Below, one piece after another: positions 36,092 through 50,110 of a stretch of 64,000 nt of DNA. Position 1 is the stretch's first letter. Each line of letters opens with the position of its first letter. The stretch spans positions 7,254,001 to 7,318,000 of the forward strand of contig OZ059898.1 of assembly GCA_964057225.1 (NCBI GenBank), in the 5' to 3' direction. Both the position numbers and the translations under genes were made by a program. The stretch is from Auanema rhodensis. Taxonomy: Eukaryota; Nematoda; Chromadorea; Rhabditida; Rhabditidae. Below the pieces are notes generated by a model. It made no database searches. It saw only the letters and a program-made list of their open reading frames with translations, and was not told the origin of the DNA.

Positions 36092-39000
36092 TTAATTTCT
36101 TCGCCAGTTGTTGGAGTCAGATCCTCCATCCCTAGGCTTATTCATTGGTGGACGACGATTACGATCCATTGGTGGTCGATCCATGTTGCGATCCATTGGT
36201 GGTCGGTCCATGTTGCGATCCATGTTACGGTCCATGTTACGGTCCATGTTACGGTCCATGTTGCGATCCATGTTGCGATCCATGTTACGATCCATGTTGC
36301 GATCCATGTTGCGATCCATAGTTCGGTCCATGGTTCGGTCCATGGTTCTGTCCATGGTTCTGTCCATAGTCCTCTCCACATTACGATCATTGCGATCGAA
36401 GCCACTCATGTCACGGCGAGGCATAGGCTCGGACTTTTCTGGTATTCCACCCTTTCCAACTTTGGTGAAGCCCTTATCTTCAGTAGCAGAAGTACCAGAA
36501 GGAGCTTGGTCAGCGCGTTTAATAACATTTCCTCTGCTCCACCTATCTTCGTTCTGAGTTGGAACCATTCGAGGAGCAGGTCTAGAAAACTCTGGTCTAG
36601 AAAACTCTGGTCGTGAGGGAGCTTCGTTTCTTTCTTCTGCAAAGAATAAAAATACATAACATAGAAAAAATAGAAAACGTACCTGGAATATTTTCCTTCT
36701 TGATGACATTACCTCTGCTCCATTTATCGGCTGGAGCTTGGTTACCACGGAACATGGATCTAGACCCGAAATCTTCACGGGACTCGCGGGGCTCACGAGA
36801 TTCACGAGGCTCACGGGATTCGCGTTGTTCACGAGCTGGTGGGGCTCTATGTCCGGAGCGCCAGTCGTTATCTTGCATAGACTTAGATTCCGTATCATCT
36901 CTTCTTCTTCTTTCAGGATCACGAATATCACGAGCAGCTTTCCATTGCTCTTCAACGACTTTTTGGCGTTGTCTTTCATCCTCCTCACGCTTTTGCTTCT
37001 CCTTTTGAGCCTTTTCCTATAAATATATACGCATAAAAGTACGCATATAATATAGAATAACTTACAGTGAGCCAATCTTCTTGTCTTTTCTTCTTTCTAT
37101 CTTCAGCTCTTTCAGATAGACGAGAAGATCTAACAGCTTCAAGCTTGTCACGCCAATCACATAACTTCTTTGCGAAGTTGTCTTCATTATTATCTTTAAC
37201 AGATTGAATCCATTGGTTAGCCTCGTCACGAATGGCTTCCAAACGATCCCATGTTTTAACAGCGCTCTCATGAGCATCACTTTAATGAATCAGAGAATTA
37301 AGAAAATAAAAAATTATACTAACATGGCTTTTTGAATGCGTCGTTCCTCATAGTTTTCGTGTGCGGAAGGCGCATCAGATATTCTCTTATTCATAATAGC
37401 CTTTCTCTCCAACATTTCTTCTAAGTGAATAGCGCGAACGTGGTGATCGAAAGTCTTCTCCTGTTGTTGGAGTCGTTTTTGAGTTTCCATACGTTCCCTA
37501 TCCAATCGTTCTCTCTGTAGGTAACATGTACTTGACGATGAATATAATGGTTTCTTACCTGCTCGCGAAGAACGGCTTCTGGATCCATATCTTGGAAAGC
37601 GCTTTCTCCCTTCTCTTTGATGATTGCCTGATATATAGCAGATTGTTGCATACGGCGAATTTGATCCTGACGAATTTTGCGCTGAATCTCTTCTTGTTCA
37701 ACTTGCTTGCGCTTTCTTTCACTTTCGATATTTTCCTGCTCAAGGCGTTTCATCTCTTCGGCACGTTTAGCCTCTTCCTTTTTCAGAATCTCAGCTTGAA
37801 CCTGTTGAGTTCTCTCAGCCTTAGCGCGCTCTGAGCTCTCCTTATAGCTCTCGATCTTACGACGGCGCACAAGAATGCGGTCAAGTTCCTGTTGTCGATT
37901 TCGTTCGTAGTTGATAGCGTGTTGTTTCACCTAGAATATATGTATCATCTCAAGACTTAATACACCTTCATACCCTAGCAACCATCTCTTCTTTACGCTT
38001 ATCTCCATCGAGAAGTTCAACGGTTGTTCTTAGCTTGTTGTACATAAGCTCCAGATGAGCACGAATACCTTCTACTCCAAGCTGTGAATCATCCCCTAAA
38101 AATATTTTTTTAATATTATGCCATTATTTATATTTGTATTTACCTGTGAAGCCATCAGCTTCTTCCAGATCAACACCACCAGCTAAAGTGGCATCCGCAG
38201 CACCAAAACGAACACATCCCGAACGATGATCAATTTGAGCACGCACATAGCGATGCTTAGAAACATCAACTACCAAACGCTCCAATTGAATTTCATTGTA
38301 GAATGGAACAATTGACTGAATTCTAGCCCAGCTTATGGAATCATAAATAACAGCAATCTAAAAAAATAAATCAACAAATATATTTTAAAAGCTTTTAAAC
38401 TTGTTTCAAAGCCTTTGTAGCTACAACATATCTCAAGGACTCGACATATTCCTTGTGCTCAGATTGGGTAATCAGTTGAAGCTCTTTTTCAACATCATGA
38501 GCTAGTCTAAAAAAATACACGATACATGTATACTTAAAAAATATTGTAACCTCAAGGGAGCAAAATTGTTCTCCAATAGCTTGTAAAGTGACTTGGCCGA
38601 ATCAGAAGCAAGCTCAGGGATACCAAGACGAGCACACTCTTTTAGAATTCCAGCACGAATTGGAGCAATAGGGAGACGAAGCAAGTTTGATAAAAGTCTA
38701 AAATATTTCCATTACTATTGGTCTTCCGTATTACTGAATTCAGAAGATATTCCAGTTGGACAAATCAATATCCCGTTTCGATCAAAGTACAACCCATGAT
38801 AAGAATTGTACATAGACAAATTTAGAAACGGCGCATATGGGAACCGAACCATAAACTAATTCATATGGTTCACACGTTATCCAATACACTACTGATTCAT
38901 ACTCACCTGATATTGGATGCATGTTGATCTTCAATATCCAAGTGACGAGTTAAGTCGGAAGGAGCATCGGCTCCGTCTGGAATAGCTAAGGTAGCCAGCA

Positions 39001-40292
39001 AAACTCTAGTGGCCTGTTCTTGAGCTTCATCAGCGGTAAAAGACTTTTTCATATCCTAAAAAACAGATTTTTGAACATATTTAAACAGTAACTAAGTATA
39101 CCTTATAAATTGTAAACTTTTGAAGTAACGCAGCAGAATGAAATAAGCTATTTCCAGCTTTCCAGAAAACAAGTGCAAGCTAAAGTACAACAAAACTTGC
39201 ATAAATGTAACTTATTGGAGGGAAAAACCTTATCATAATAGTTAACATAACTAGCGGGCTTAACAGTTTTCTTATCTTTGTCCTTACTGAGTTGCATCAT
39301 ACCATGAACATCCTCGGCACTTTTGTAAGCTTCTTGCCAAAGTTCCATTTTAATAGCAGTATCCAACTGGTGAAGGCGAGTTTCCTGCATCATGGAAAGC
39401 GATTCAGGGTTATTAAGCTTCACACTAGAAACAGTATTTGAGTATGATACTATTTTATAATTTCTCACGTATGGGGGAGATGTTGTTGCTTTTGGATTTG
39501 ATTGAGATGAAGTCTCAACAACTCGCAAAGCTTTTTAAATTCGGCTCGACGCTGATACTTAGCACAGAATTCGAATGATTGTCTGGTAATTCTGTGATAC
39601 AAGTGTTCAACCTAAACCAAACTTAGAACAAAGTGTTAACAATTTTTTGAAACCTGAGAGTTATTTCTTAACAAATCAAGACAATTTCTATAAGAGTCCC
39701 AGAGGAATCGAAGCCAGGGAGCTAAAACTGTTCTGTCCATCCTATCCTGGGCAGCAGCTCCGGACACAACAGAGAGTAGTAATCTATACAGATCTGATGA
39801 TTAGTTCAGTATTGATAACCTTACGCTTCAGGAATATCTCCTTGATCCAAATCATCAATTTCTTCTACTTTTTCAATTGATGTCTTTTGGGCCTCCTCGG
39901 TTTTTGCTTCAGCTAAGCTCAAAAAATGTTCAATAACAACTTCCAACGATTTTACAGCAATCTAAGAAAACAATATGATTGAGATTCGTGCCCTCTTATT
40001 GTTCACCTGCTGAGTAACGGATTTATAGTGAAATAAAGCATCCTTAGCAACATGCGGTTTTTTTAGAATAACGCAAAGTTCAAGATGCTTTCGCATAATT
40101 TGTTCGTGAACTTGGGTCCATTGTTTGTGACGTCGGGACTGAAAAAAATACAAATCAGCACAACATGACTTAAAGCGAAACCTTAATAGTGTCATGAAGT
40201 GTCTCCAAGGCATCAGCTTCCTTGTCAACTTGAATTAATTCCTGAGCACGCTTCAAAGCTGTCTCGGGCTTTTGGAAAAAATTCGGCGGCAT
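36092..40292 (-). CDS. eif-3.A: eukaryotic translation initiation factor 3 subunit A
   Basis: About 13 exons give roughly 1,080 residues. It starts [20 protein letters not shown], the conserved eIF3a N-terminus, followed by [20 protein letters not shown] and [14 protein letters not shown]. The middle is helical (SAS/PCI region). Then comes a very long charged helix (exons 36,990-37,930) with [17 protein letters not shown] and [10 protein letters not shown]-type sequence. The C-terminal part alternates WSRGNVIKK-type patches with Arg/Glu/Asp repeats, an (N/T)MDR tetrapeptide array, and the end DSNNWRRN. eIF3a scaffolds the eIF3 complex and binds the 40S subunit and mRNA in the cytosol. Repeat-rich, RNA-binding tails are typical, though the usual unit is about 10 residues (DRGxDR). 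Divergent from the KCMF1-like gene. Confidence 0.95.
36165..36372 (-). repeat. 12-bp tandem array coding (N/T)MDR in eIF3a
   Basis: About 14 tandem tetrapeptides, TMDR units then NMDR units, then two PPMDRNMDR-like groups, encoded by near-identical 12-bp repeats. The array is open in several frames on both strands, which makes many false reading frames here. Confidence 0.9.
38785..38905 (-). mobile_element. tRNA-Arg-like relic in an eIF3a intron
   Basis: On the minus strand TATTGGATAACGTG resembles the D-arm of a tRNA-Arg, and GGTTCGGTTCCC about 40 bases on resembles a T-arm/B box. The acceptor stem does not pair. It lies inside an eIF3a intron that is longer than the others (about 210 bp), so it looks like a tRNA pseudogene or SINE insertion. 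Confidence 0.45.
39680..39790 (-). mobile_element. possible second SINE-like relic in an eIF3a intron
   Basis: The minus strand has GGCTTCGATTCCTC, similar to a pol III B box, in a GC-richer block of an unusually long eIF3a intron. No A box was found with confidence, so this may be chance. Confidence 0.25.
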
Positions 40293-40723
40293 GATTGCCG
40301 ATTTACCTAGAATTTAAAAATCTTGTATAACTAGAAGCATATAATAAAGTTAGATAATTCGACGAGTAAAGTTTCCCAAATAGCAGAAAAATTAAATTGC
40401 AACACTTCTATCCTAATTTGCATAATTTAAATAATACATAATCACATAAATAACAATAATATTAATTTTGATATAAGAAACATCAATGAACAAAATGAAT
40501 TTCATCACGGTCCTTTAATTTCAAATGAAAATCGTGACGAGACCAATTTGTATATAAAACGGTCATCAATGCCTTTAAGTTAAAGCATTGCTTAAATAAA
40601 AAATACATATAAACCGTAAGTTTTAAGTTTTTTACAATATGATATATTAAAAAAAAACAATATGAAAAGAATATTATTTTGCAGTATTATATTATATATT
40701 CGATATTATTTTAAAGAAGTCGC
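40293..40723. promoter_or_regulatory. shared upstream region of eIF3a and KCMF1-like genes
   Basis: 431 bp of AT-rich DNA between divergent start codons, a likely bidirectional promoter. No motif is claimed. Confidence 0.35.
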
Positions 40724-43588
40724 ATGGCTAACAATTCTCAAGCACTCCATGAAGGTAATATAAATCTTACATAACAATCTAAACAAAACTTCGTATTAGG
40801 AGTTTCATGTGATGGATGCATGATGGGTAATTTCATTGGAAATCGATATAAATGTCTTCAGTGTTATGATTTTGATTTATGCTATTCTTGCTATCATACA
40901 AATCAGTTTAACAATGAACAGGGGGGAAGTAAGGACATTTTGATTTTGTAGTCTTTAAATATCTTTTAGATCAAAATAATGTGCAACATCGGGAAGATCA
41001 CCCAATGCAGCTAATTTTATCTCAAAGAGATTTTGGTAATAAATAATTATGTATGCATATCTATGTAAAAATTTTCAGAAATTTGTTATGATGGGGATCC
41101 TTCTAAAAGCTATGAAAACTGTAAAATTGCTTCATTCACATGTCCTTGCTGTTGCATGGATGGATTTAGTCATCGAAATTTAGTATCTCATGTTCTTTCA
41201 AATCATAATACCCAAACTTCTGAATCTTTGGTTAGTTGCTAACCTTTTCAGTAATATTCACATAAAATGTTAAAGCTGTGCCCAATATGCCTTAGTTCTC
41301 CCGATTTCGACACTTCTCGTAGTATAACAGATATGCGTACACATATGTCTACTGTACATGGAAAGTAATGCTTTTGATTACGTTTTCTTTAAATATTTTA
41401 AATTTTCTATTTAAGCCTTATTGATACTTCTTATCGAGTACAAGCTGAAGTTACTACTCGTAATGCGAGCAGAAGACCAATGTTAGCTCGCCGTACTCAA
41501 AGAGCTCCTATGGCTCCCGGACGTAATTTTTAAAAATTATATTTACATAATATTTTATATTTAAGATGTTCTTAACCCCGCGAATCCGGGAAACAATACG
41601 GCCATGGGCTGGACAGCTGATATTACTGATGTAGATGAAATGTTCAGATTGGTCTCTAGAGTTCCTACAATGCAGGTTTTATATTTTTTCTAAACTTCTT
41701 TAAAATACTAGCTTCTTTTAACAGACCATTGCAAACTCATTCAACCTAGGAGCTGTCAGTTTGGGTATGAATCAAAGCAATCCTGCGCCTAACACCAATC
41801 TTCAACGAATGGGACAACTCTTTGAGGTTTTTTATCTTGAACGTTTAATATTCAATGAAATTATTTTTTTCAGCAATTTAATCACCAGCAAATTCAGCAA
41901 CAGCAGCAACAACAACAACAACAACAACAACAACAGCAACAAAATGAACAAGCAATCCATAGAAGTGCTGGTCATGGCTTTTTGTCATTGGCTCTCAACT
42001 CTAATACTAGATCTAATAACTATACTATGAGATTAGTGAATGAGTATGCACAACCTCGGCAGCCAAATAATGGACCGCGTACTCATCAAAGTTCAGCTGT
42101 GAGCCCCGTCACTCTGCTGCTGTTGTTATTCTTCCTTTTCAGACTCCTGTTGCCCGAATTGTTCGAGTTCACTCTGTATACCCATCAACTGGATCACAAA
42201 CAACCACAGTTGTCCAGGTTTATAACTCTTTTTTTCATATTTGTTCTTATCATTTTTTAGAATTCTTTGGATGACTTTGAACCCTATGATGATCTAACTG
42301 ATGCAGAAACAGAAACAGGAGAGAATGGAATACCTCCATTAGAGGAAATTAGCACAGATGAAGCTTCACCGCGGTTTTTTTAAAGAAAATAATTTATTCA
42401 CTTTTATTTGACTTGTAGGGAAGAGGATAAACCTATTGCCGTTGTCGAGCATGTTAGAGAAAATAATAGCAAAGAAGAACTAAAAGAAGATTTTGCTTTT
42501 GAAAAAAATGATAAAGAAGATGTTTGTTTATTTATTTATTTCTGAAATTAAATTACTTTAATTATTAGGACTCGAGCGATGAAGAAACATGTCCAACTCT
42601 CTTAACAAAGGGTGTGTTTTCTTGGAACACTGATCTTAAAATCACAAAAGAAAACATTAGGAATTGTATATATATATATTTCTTGATTTGGATGTATATT
42701 TATATTATAGCGCTCAAAGCAAATCTAACAGACGAGGAGTTAAAAACCATTCAAAATGTTTTAAAACAAGACTGTGGTTCAGATTCTGACGTTGAAGAGC
42801 CAGTTGATCTCGGTAGAATGTCCAGGTACTTTTGTATTTTATAACCATTTGATGACAAATTATTAAGTCACAGATTATCTGATCCATTAGATTCTCAAAG
42901 TTGGTTAGCTGTACAGTTCGATGTTCCACCTTTATCAACTTTTGGCACCGGTGGATATTGGCACGACAAAAGATTCTTAAGACATAGGTAGATTACATAG
43001 TATGTTTTACATACTTTTGTCTTTTTAAGGAAAATATACAGAGAGGTTAGTGCGAATGAAAATGTGGAAGATTCTCTTGAAAAAACTGACATAATGCTTG
43101 CTCTGATGAGATCAACAATAGGGGATGAAGGTGGCCAAGGATCATGTAAAGTCTTTAGTAAACCAGGTACGAGTTTAGATTAAATAAATAAATATTAATT
43201 CTGAATTAGATCGATCGATGAGGAAAATTTTACGAGGTCGCTCCAACGCACTCGCGTCTACTCCTTCTCCTGATGGCCATAATGACTTCTCATCTTCTCC
43301 TAATAAAGATGTAATTTTTTTTATAAAGATTATCAATAAAGCTTCATGTTCCAGGATCTTATCGAAGAAGTTTCAAGGAGACTTGAGTCTGGACCTGATT
43401 ATACTGCTCCTAACTATGATTGTATATCTGGTCCTGAGCCCCTTGAGCCTGCTACATATTCAATGTAGGATAGATTTACAGCTAAAGCAAAATAATAAAA
43501 AAATATTTTTTTTAGAGAAGGCGAGTCGTCGGAAGATGATGATGAAAGATCTAGTAGGCAGGATGATGATGAATTTCGAACTTTGTAA
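40724..43588 (+). CDS. KCMF1-like E3 ubiquitin ligase
   Basis: About 17 exons give roughly 650 residues. It starts [23 protein letters not shown] zinc finger follows (SCDGC, KCLQC, DLCYSC) and then [13 protein letters not shown]. Next come C2H2-like di19 fingers: [20 protein letters not shown] and [16 protein letters not shown]...[10 protein letters not shown]. This order and wording match KCMF1, a RING-less E3 linked to UBR4 and to degradation of stress-damaged proteins. After an Arg-rich segment comes a 16-residue polyglutamine (near 41,895-41,942). The C-terminal half is acidic and Ser-rich ([31 protein letters not shown]) and ends DDDEFRTL. Human KCMF1 is about 380 residues, so the C-terminal extension is large. 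Fingers firm; last exons less certain. Confidence 0.85.
41895..41942 (+). repeat. CAA/CAG repeat coding polyglutamine
   Basis: Sixteen consecutive Gln codons, mostly CAA with a few CAG, in the KCMF1-like gene. Confidence 0.9.
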
Positions 43589-45776
43589 TAGGTATAATAG
43601 TGCTGTAAAAATGCTCGTATTCCGAAGACAATATTCAAAAAAAAACTTGTCTTTGTTTTAAGCTAGTCTTATGGGTAGTGACTACATGAGTCTTTGTAAG
43701 TGCGTTCAATATTTTGTGTTTAATTACGTTGTCGAAGTCAAATAATGCTATAACATTTAATTTTTAATTTGCACATATTACCATAATGTTTTTATATAAA
43801 AAGAAGAAATGAATTAATACTAATGTGTTTGTTATTATTTCTGTAGATTCTTTTTTAAATAGCCAAAACCTTTCGTGATTTTTAAAATTATCTTCAAGCT
43901 TTTCCTCAATGCGGGTGGTGGATATAAACAGACGTTTTGGATTCACCTACAAAGGAAATGAGTGAAATTTATAAATCTCTATCTTCTGACGCCATTTGCC
44001 TATTTTGAGAGAAGCTTTATGAGAAATGCTCTTTGGATTATGATAAGTTTGGAAGACGAGCAACATGATATCAAAAGTGATGTCTGTCCTTTAGCAACAT
44101 GACTCTGTTTTTGATATTTAATTTAATAAACTTCCTATAAACATAGTTTAACCTTTCTTATTCTGTCGTATTATTATGATATTTCTAACTTTTTCAATGA
44201 ATATAGATCTTTTTCTTGTTCTAAAATCATATAATCCCATTTATAATTCAAGACGTCATCGCCATATTAACTACGTATTTTAAAGATTAGCTTTATTGCG
44301 CTATTAATACAACAGTAAATAAACGAACTCCCTGAACGCTCTACTGCCTATCTACAGAAATATTAATTCTCGTCTTAACACCAACCTTTCTAGCTATTCC
44401 CGCCATTTGCATTGTATTTCCTTTTTGTTCTTTTATACTAAACAGATGTGAACCTTTTTGCATTCAGTCGATTATAATTCTTAAAAAAAACCGCGTCAGT
44501 CTTTTCATGTGCTGATCCGCCTCCTTCGTCATCAAACTGACGTAGCTAATAGATGATCAACTCTTATTCGATACGAATTAGTATGTTCAACAAACAATCT
44601 AGTGCACTATGAATAACAACTAATCCAACAGTTTGTGTCTGTCTCAGCAGCGTACTACTACTTGCTCTTACTACAACAGCTATGCTTCATCTTGAAAAAG
44701 TTTAACTATGTCAAATCCATATGAATACCACGCTAAAAAAAGAATAATGAATCGCTATGTCTGTCTGTGTCTGAACCAGCCAGTGTGTGTCTTATCCATT
44801 TTCCCACTGCTAATATTTTTGATCAAGTAGTTTACTCGACCTTTATAAACATAGCTTAGCAACATAAGCTCCGGTTTCTTTTTTTTTCGTCAAAAAATCA
44901 TTTTCTAATTAAGTATTCTATTTTTTATCTAATAAATAGTTTATATGAAATATTGTACCGTAGTACCGAATCATAACATTCATTTGAACTTGGTATTAAA
45001 ATACTTTAATATTATAATATAATTATATTATATAATAACTAATATTATTCATTTCTGTATTATTTGCTGTTATATAATTCTTTTTTCCAATGAATAAAAC
45101 TATACGAAAAATCTGAAAAAGATTCGAATTTTTTAGCTAATGTTGCCTTTTTTCTCGATGAGCATTTTTCCTAATGATGACGATCAACGGCAATACAATG
45201 AGATTTGAGCACATCTTCACCAAAAAAAATATAAATAATAGTTTTATCCAATCTGAATTGATTCAATTTAATACAAATCTATTAAAGAGTTAATCCTATT
45301 TACGCAATATATCTACATGTTCTGGATGAACATATACATATGTATATGTATATTGAAGATGAGCAGTATTTAGTTTCTTTTATAACTTAAGCATTCGAAT
45401 TGAAAAGTTACATATATATAGTTTCTTTCATATGAATTAAAAAAAAATTTTTTTTTGATTATGAAATTAAAAAATATATAATATCGGAAAGGTTAAAGAA
45501 GATTAAATATTAAATTGAACTCTTATGTTTAGGAATCGAATTAATATACATTATTTGTTTTCATTTTTCATTATATTCAATCATATTATAATATCCATTG
45601 TTATTTAGATCTTTTCAAACTTTTATATTTTCTCTGTCACTTGATTTGTATGTGACTTTGAAGCTTAATTTGTCGCGTTATGTGAGAAGAAATGTTGAAG
45701 TTTATATCGTGTTTTCTGTTTTCCTCCTCATATTCAAACTCTTGCTCGTCGTTTACTCTTTTTTATTATTATATTA

Positions 45777-45778
<2 letters not shown>

Positions 45779-45812
<34 letters not shown>
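45779..45812. repeat. (TA)n microsatellite
   Basis: About 17 TA units followed by short related runs. Confidence 0.9.
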
Positions 45813-45823
<11 letters not shown>

Positions 45824-46636
45824 CTGTGCCTAGAAAAACTACGAACAGATAAGTTAAATGTATATTTCTTATTGTGAATTATTCAGAAAATATAGGAACT
45901 AATTGATAGTTTATATTTAAACCAATAAGATTATCATTAAAAGAAGCTCAAATCTCTTTCATGTGTCTTAAAGAAGCCTTCAATTCGATTATTTGTAGTT
46001 CTTCTCATGATTTATTCTAGAAAAGCATTATATGATAATATTGCAAAGAATCCATAGCTTTCAGTTTATTAGTTTACTTCAATTGATTTCATACTATAAC
46101 AAGAGATCATCAATTTATCATAATATTTTGATCTATTTCTCTCTTTTTTTTTATTTAAAAGTTGTTTTTTTATCTTTTCATTGATTACATTAACTTGTTA
46201 AATATACAAAAAAATAATAATATATTATATTATATTATAATTTATAACATTATATATATATATATATATAGAGATAGATATACTATATTCATATCTATAT
46301 GTATATACAATATAAATATGTGTGGGAGATTGAGAACATGAGAATGATAATTAGTATGTACAAATATTCATTTGAATATATACGTATTAAGTTAAACATC
46401 AATAAATATGAGGAAGAAGTATTCCGCGATTTTTGATATTATAGATACCACGTAATGATAAAAGATATAAAAAGATTTAAAGGTTTAGAAATTGAAGCAA
46501 TTTGCACATGTATAATCAGCTCAGATTAGCTTGCGTCTATATGAGTTTTAATTATAAGTTAGAACTTTTATTGAAATTATTAACCATAAAGCTTATATAA
46601 TCTTACTTAACACATGTTGCAATGCTTATGAATAAG

Positions 46637-46659
<23 letters not shown>
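46637..46659. repeat. (GT)n microsatellite
   Basis: About 11 GT units followed by GTAT-type repeats. Confidence 0.9.
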
Positions 46660-46669
<10 letters not shown>

Positions 46670-48746
46670 ATAAATATATAAATGTACATACATATTTAGT
46701 GTAAATTATAATATTTGAAATATTGAAAGAAATTGTTTTAATTTGATAACATGTTCCAAAATATGTTCAACTTGAACTTTGAGCATTTTTCTTTATATTT
46801 CATTTTATTTATAAAAATAATGAAGTATTCTTATATATATATTTTTTTTTGATTTTAATTTCATTTACTATGTATTTTGAATATATATTCGTATATAAAA
46901 ATACGAAATATACTTTTTTCATCAGAAGCGCTCATTCTAGCAACATCGGCTACTGAATACGATAACTTTTCTGCTAACGACGATTGATAAATTTTTTTTG
47001 AATTCTGTCGTGAATTTCTACAAAATCGAAAAAAATACCTAATTAACTTCCAATTTTCGAAAGTTGAGATATATCAATTGTTAATATATTTGTATTTTGT
47101 TCAATGTTTAATATAATATTATATATTCATCTGTATATATGGTATTTATTTTTCCTCATTTTCATATTTCACAACTGAACATGATAATAGAAATTTTATA
47201 ATACATATATTCAGTTTTAACTAAACATTATAAATATTTTAAATAGTTACCTGATTTAATATCAAAATATAATTTAAATTACTAAGAATGAATAAAAAAA
47301 AGAAAGAAAAGCTCTATATAGATTTTCTGTCCAAAATTATATTCTTGATAATTCTGTGTTTGCCTTGGAATTGCTCTAATTACATTGACTTGTTATCCAT
47401 GTTTATATTCTATAGTCTGATTATAGGTAACACAATCTATATACCAATTTTTAAGAGATAAATTAAAAAAGAAATAGTTATTTTTTCTATTTCATTGATT
47501 AATTTAAAAATTTCTTCTTCTCTAACATTTGTCTAAATGAAAGAAATTGGAGACAATAAGATAATCTAATACTCGTTCGAAAAACAAATTCAGTTAATAG
47601 ATGTCATTCATCTATTTGTGATGTTGTAACTATTTTAATTCTTTTAATCCGATTATGATGACATAAAACGTTTCTTTTCTTTTACTTTTTCTCTATTCAA
47701 ATGTTTTTTTTTTTGAATTTCCTCCTAATTAATAGTATGCTTAACATTTGTTAATTATAATATCATATTATATCCGTCTAATTATTGTTTTATTTTTATT
47801 TAAAAATTTTGTATTTCTTATTCAAAATCTTTTTCTCTAATTCAATTCAGAAGTAAAATTATAGAGTTTAAGATGATTGGTTATAATTTGTTTGAATCTC
47901 ATATAATCTGTGCATATTTCCGAGTTATCATCTCAATTATTTATCAAACTTGCATCATCTATCAATTTCATATTGAATTTCATCTAAATCTTGAATAAAT
48001 TTAACTATTAATGTCTCGTATACATATCATCTTCATATGTATATGTTGTTACTCAATATTTATTTCATTTAAATTTATACTTTAACTACGAATTTGAAGC
48101 ATCTCACCTACTGTTAACTTAGATTTTTGATCTCATTCCAAGAATTTGGCAAGAAAAAAACCAAATTTTTTCCTATTACCATTCATTAAACATCTATTTC
48201 ATCAAAAATAATCTTTTTTTCTCTAAAAAATATAATTTTCTTCATAATGTGATAAACGTTATTATATATCTAATCTAGATCTATCTTCTAGTTAATTTCC
48301 GTTTTGGCAATAGCTCCACTTATAATATTTGCTGAAGTGCGTCATGATTATGGAGGGAGGGAGCTAGATCATCCGATTTAACTCGTACCTGTGGATATAT
48401 GGGTTTCAGGGTCTACCTGGAAACTCCAAAAATCGGTCCGGATATTCTTTGGAATTAGCAATATGTATCCACCCTCACAGCCGGAAATCAATTACATAAT
48501 AAATTTTGCTTTCAAAGTTCATAAGCTGTGAGATTACAATGTCTAAATCTTTGCAGTGGACAGTAAGCACTACGAAAGAGAATCAAAAAAAAACTCATCA
48601 TACATACTTTATGTAATAACGATAATACTAATGAAGATAAAAAAATATAATAAGCTTGCTATTTCTTTCCTTTAAATATAAAAAGTCTTTAATATTAAAT
48701 AGATCATCAATTATATTTATATATCTAAATTTATATAATATATACT

Positions 48747-48777
<31 letters not shown>

Positions 48778-50110
48778 TTATATGAATTTATATGTTATTA
48801 TACATAAATATATATATATTTTTAAATAATTAAATAATTTAAATATTCTATTTATTCATATTTAAAGAATAATATTTAAAATATATTTTGTAATAATCTT
48901 AATTTATTTATTATATTTTTAAAATAAAACAATTTTGTAGATATGATTGTCCATTTATAATAATTAGCATAAATAAGCTCTGTTATGTATTAAAATACAT
49001 ATGTATATATGTTCTTTTACAAATAATATTTATTCTATTTTGTCACATTTATCATGAAATTTATAAAATGAAAGATTTGCAACAAATATCTAATCTTCAA
49101 GTTATTGTTGAGCTTAATCCTAAATTCTCATAAATATTCTTTTATTTTTTTTTGTCCATAGAACTATAATTATATATATTTGATAAAATATTTGAAAATT
49201 TTAGTTTTAAGATTTAATTAAATTAACAGAATCATCTCTCTATACAATATATTGTATGAATATCTATTGAAAATTGATTATAATCAATTAAATATATTCT
49301 TATATTATAACTTATAACTTATATTTTTTTATTTTATGTTCTTTATATATGTATTTATCACGTCATTTTCATTTTGGATTAATTTTGATTCATAAAAATA
49401 CACGCATCTTCTAATAATACGCAGTTAACTTTTTCTTGAGCTTGGCCTCTGATCTGCGTCATCATCTGATTATCCCATTATCATTTTCCTCATCTTTGCT
49501 ATCATGTAGTTGATTTTTCATCAAGAAAAATTTATGTTTCCTTCTTATATCTTCTTTTCTCGGTTTCATTTCATATTCAACCTTGTCTTCATTCGTTCGT
49601 CTTCACTTTTTTTCCTTAAAGATCTTCTCCTTCATTCATGTTTTAAGTATAAATTTATCTTTTGTTTCTCTATAAACATGAATAGTTCAGTTCTTGGTTA
49701 CTATATGTATATTCAAAAATTCTTAACAAGGATAAGAAAACATGTTAATATTCTGATATTACAATTTTATTCTCGATATATTATCTTAAAACAATAAACT
49801 TCATTATTTTAATTAATATTGCAGTTTATTATATATATTTTAGTAATTATTTCAATTATAGCTCCAATAACATCAAATATATTCTTATTTTCACCTGAGG
49901 CAACTGCAAACTGTACCGGAAATCCAGTTGCTGATCAATTGTAATTGAACACAGTTCCTGCTTCCTGGTTCTAAATATCACTGAAACATCCCAACTTTAA
50001 TTGACTTTTCTTAACTGGAATCAGTTTTTGCTGGGTACTATCTCAGCTCGTGCTCATCCTCCACCCACACCTTCAGTTCTTCCTGCTCCGCCCTCACCAG
50101 CATCTGATTG

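Larger units (their letters stand above)
43589..50110. other. gene-poor AT-rich region
   Basis: About 6.5 kb with no secure gene. It contains TA tracts (45,779-45,812; 46,250-46,270; 48,749-48,772) and a GT tract (46,637-46,659). A GC-richer island lies at about 48,330-48,500. The right part may contain the homeobox gene's regulatory DNA. No tRNA, rRNA or known microRNA was recognised. Confidence 0.45.

Noticed and set aside
36056-36616. Three long overlapping frames with HVAIHV, MLRSML or TWIATW repeats
   Set aside because: All are other-frame readings of the 12-bp (N/T)MDR array of eIF3a.
48330-48500. GC-richer island that might be an exon or tRNA-like element
   Set aside because: No convincing frame with splice sites and no A/B-box pair; left as unexplained intergenic sequence.
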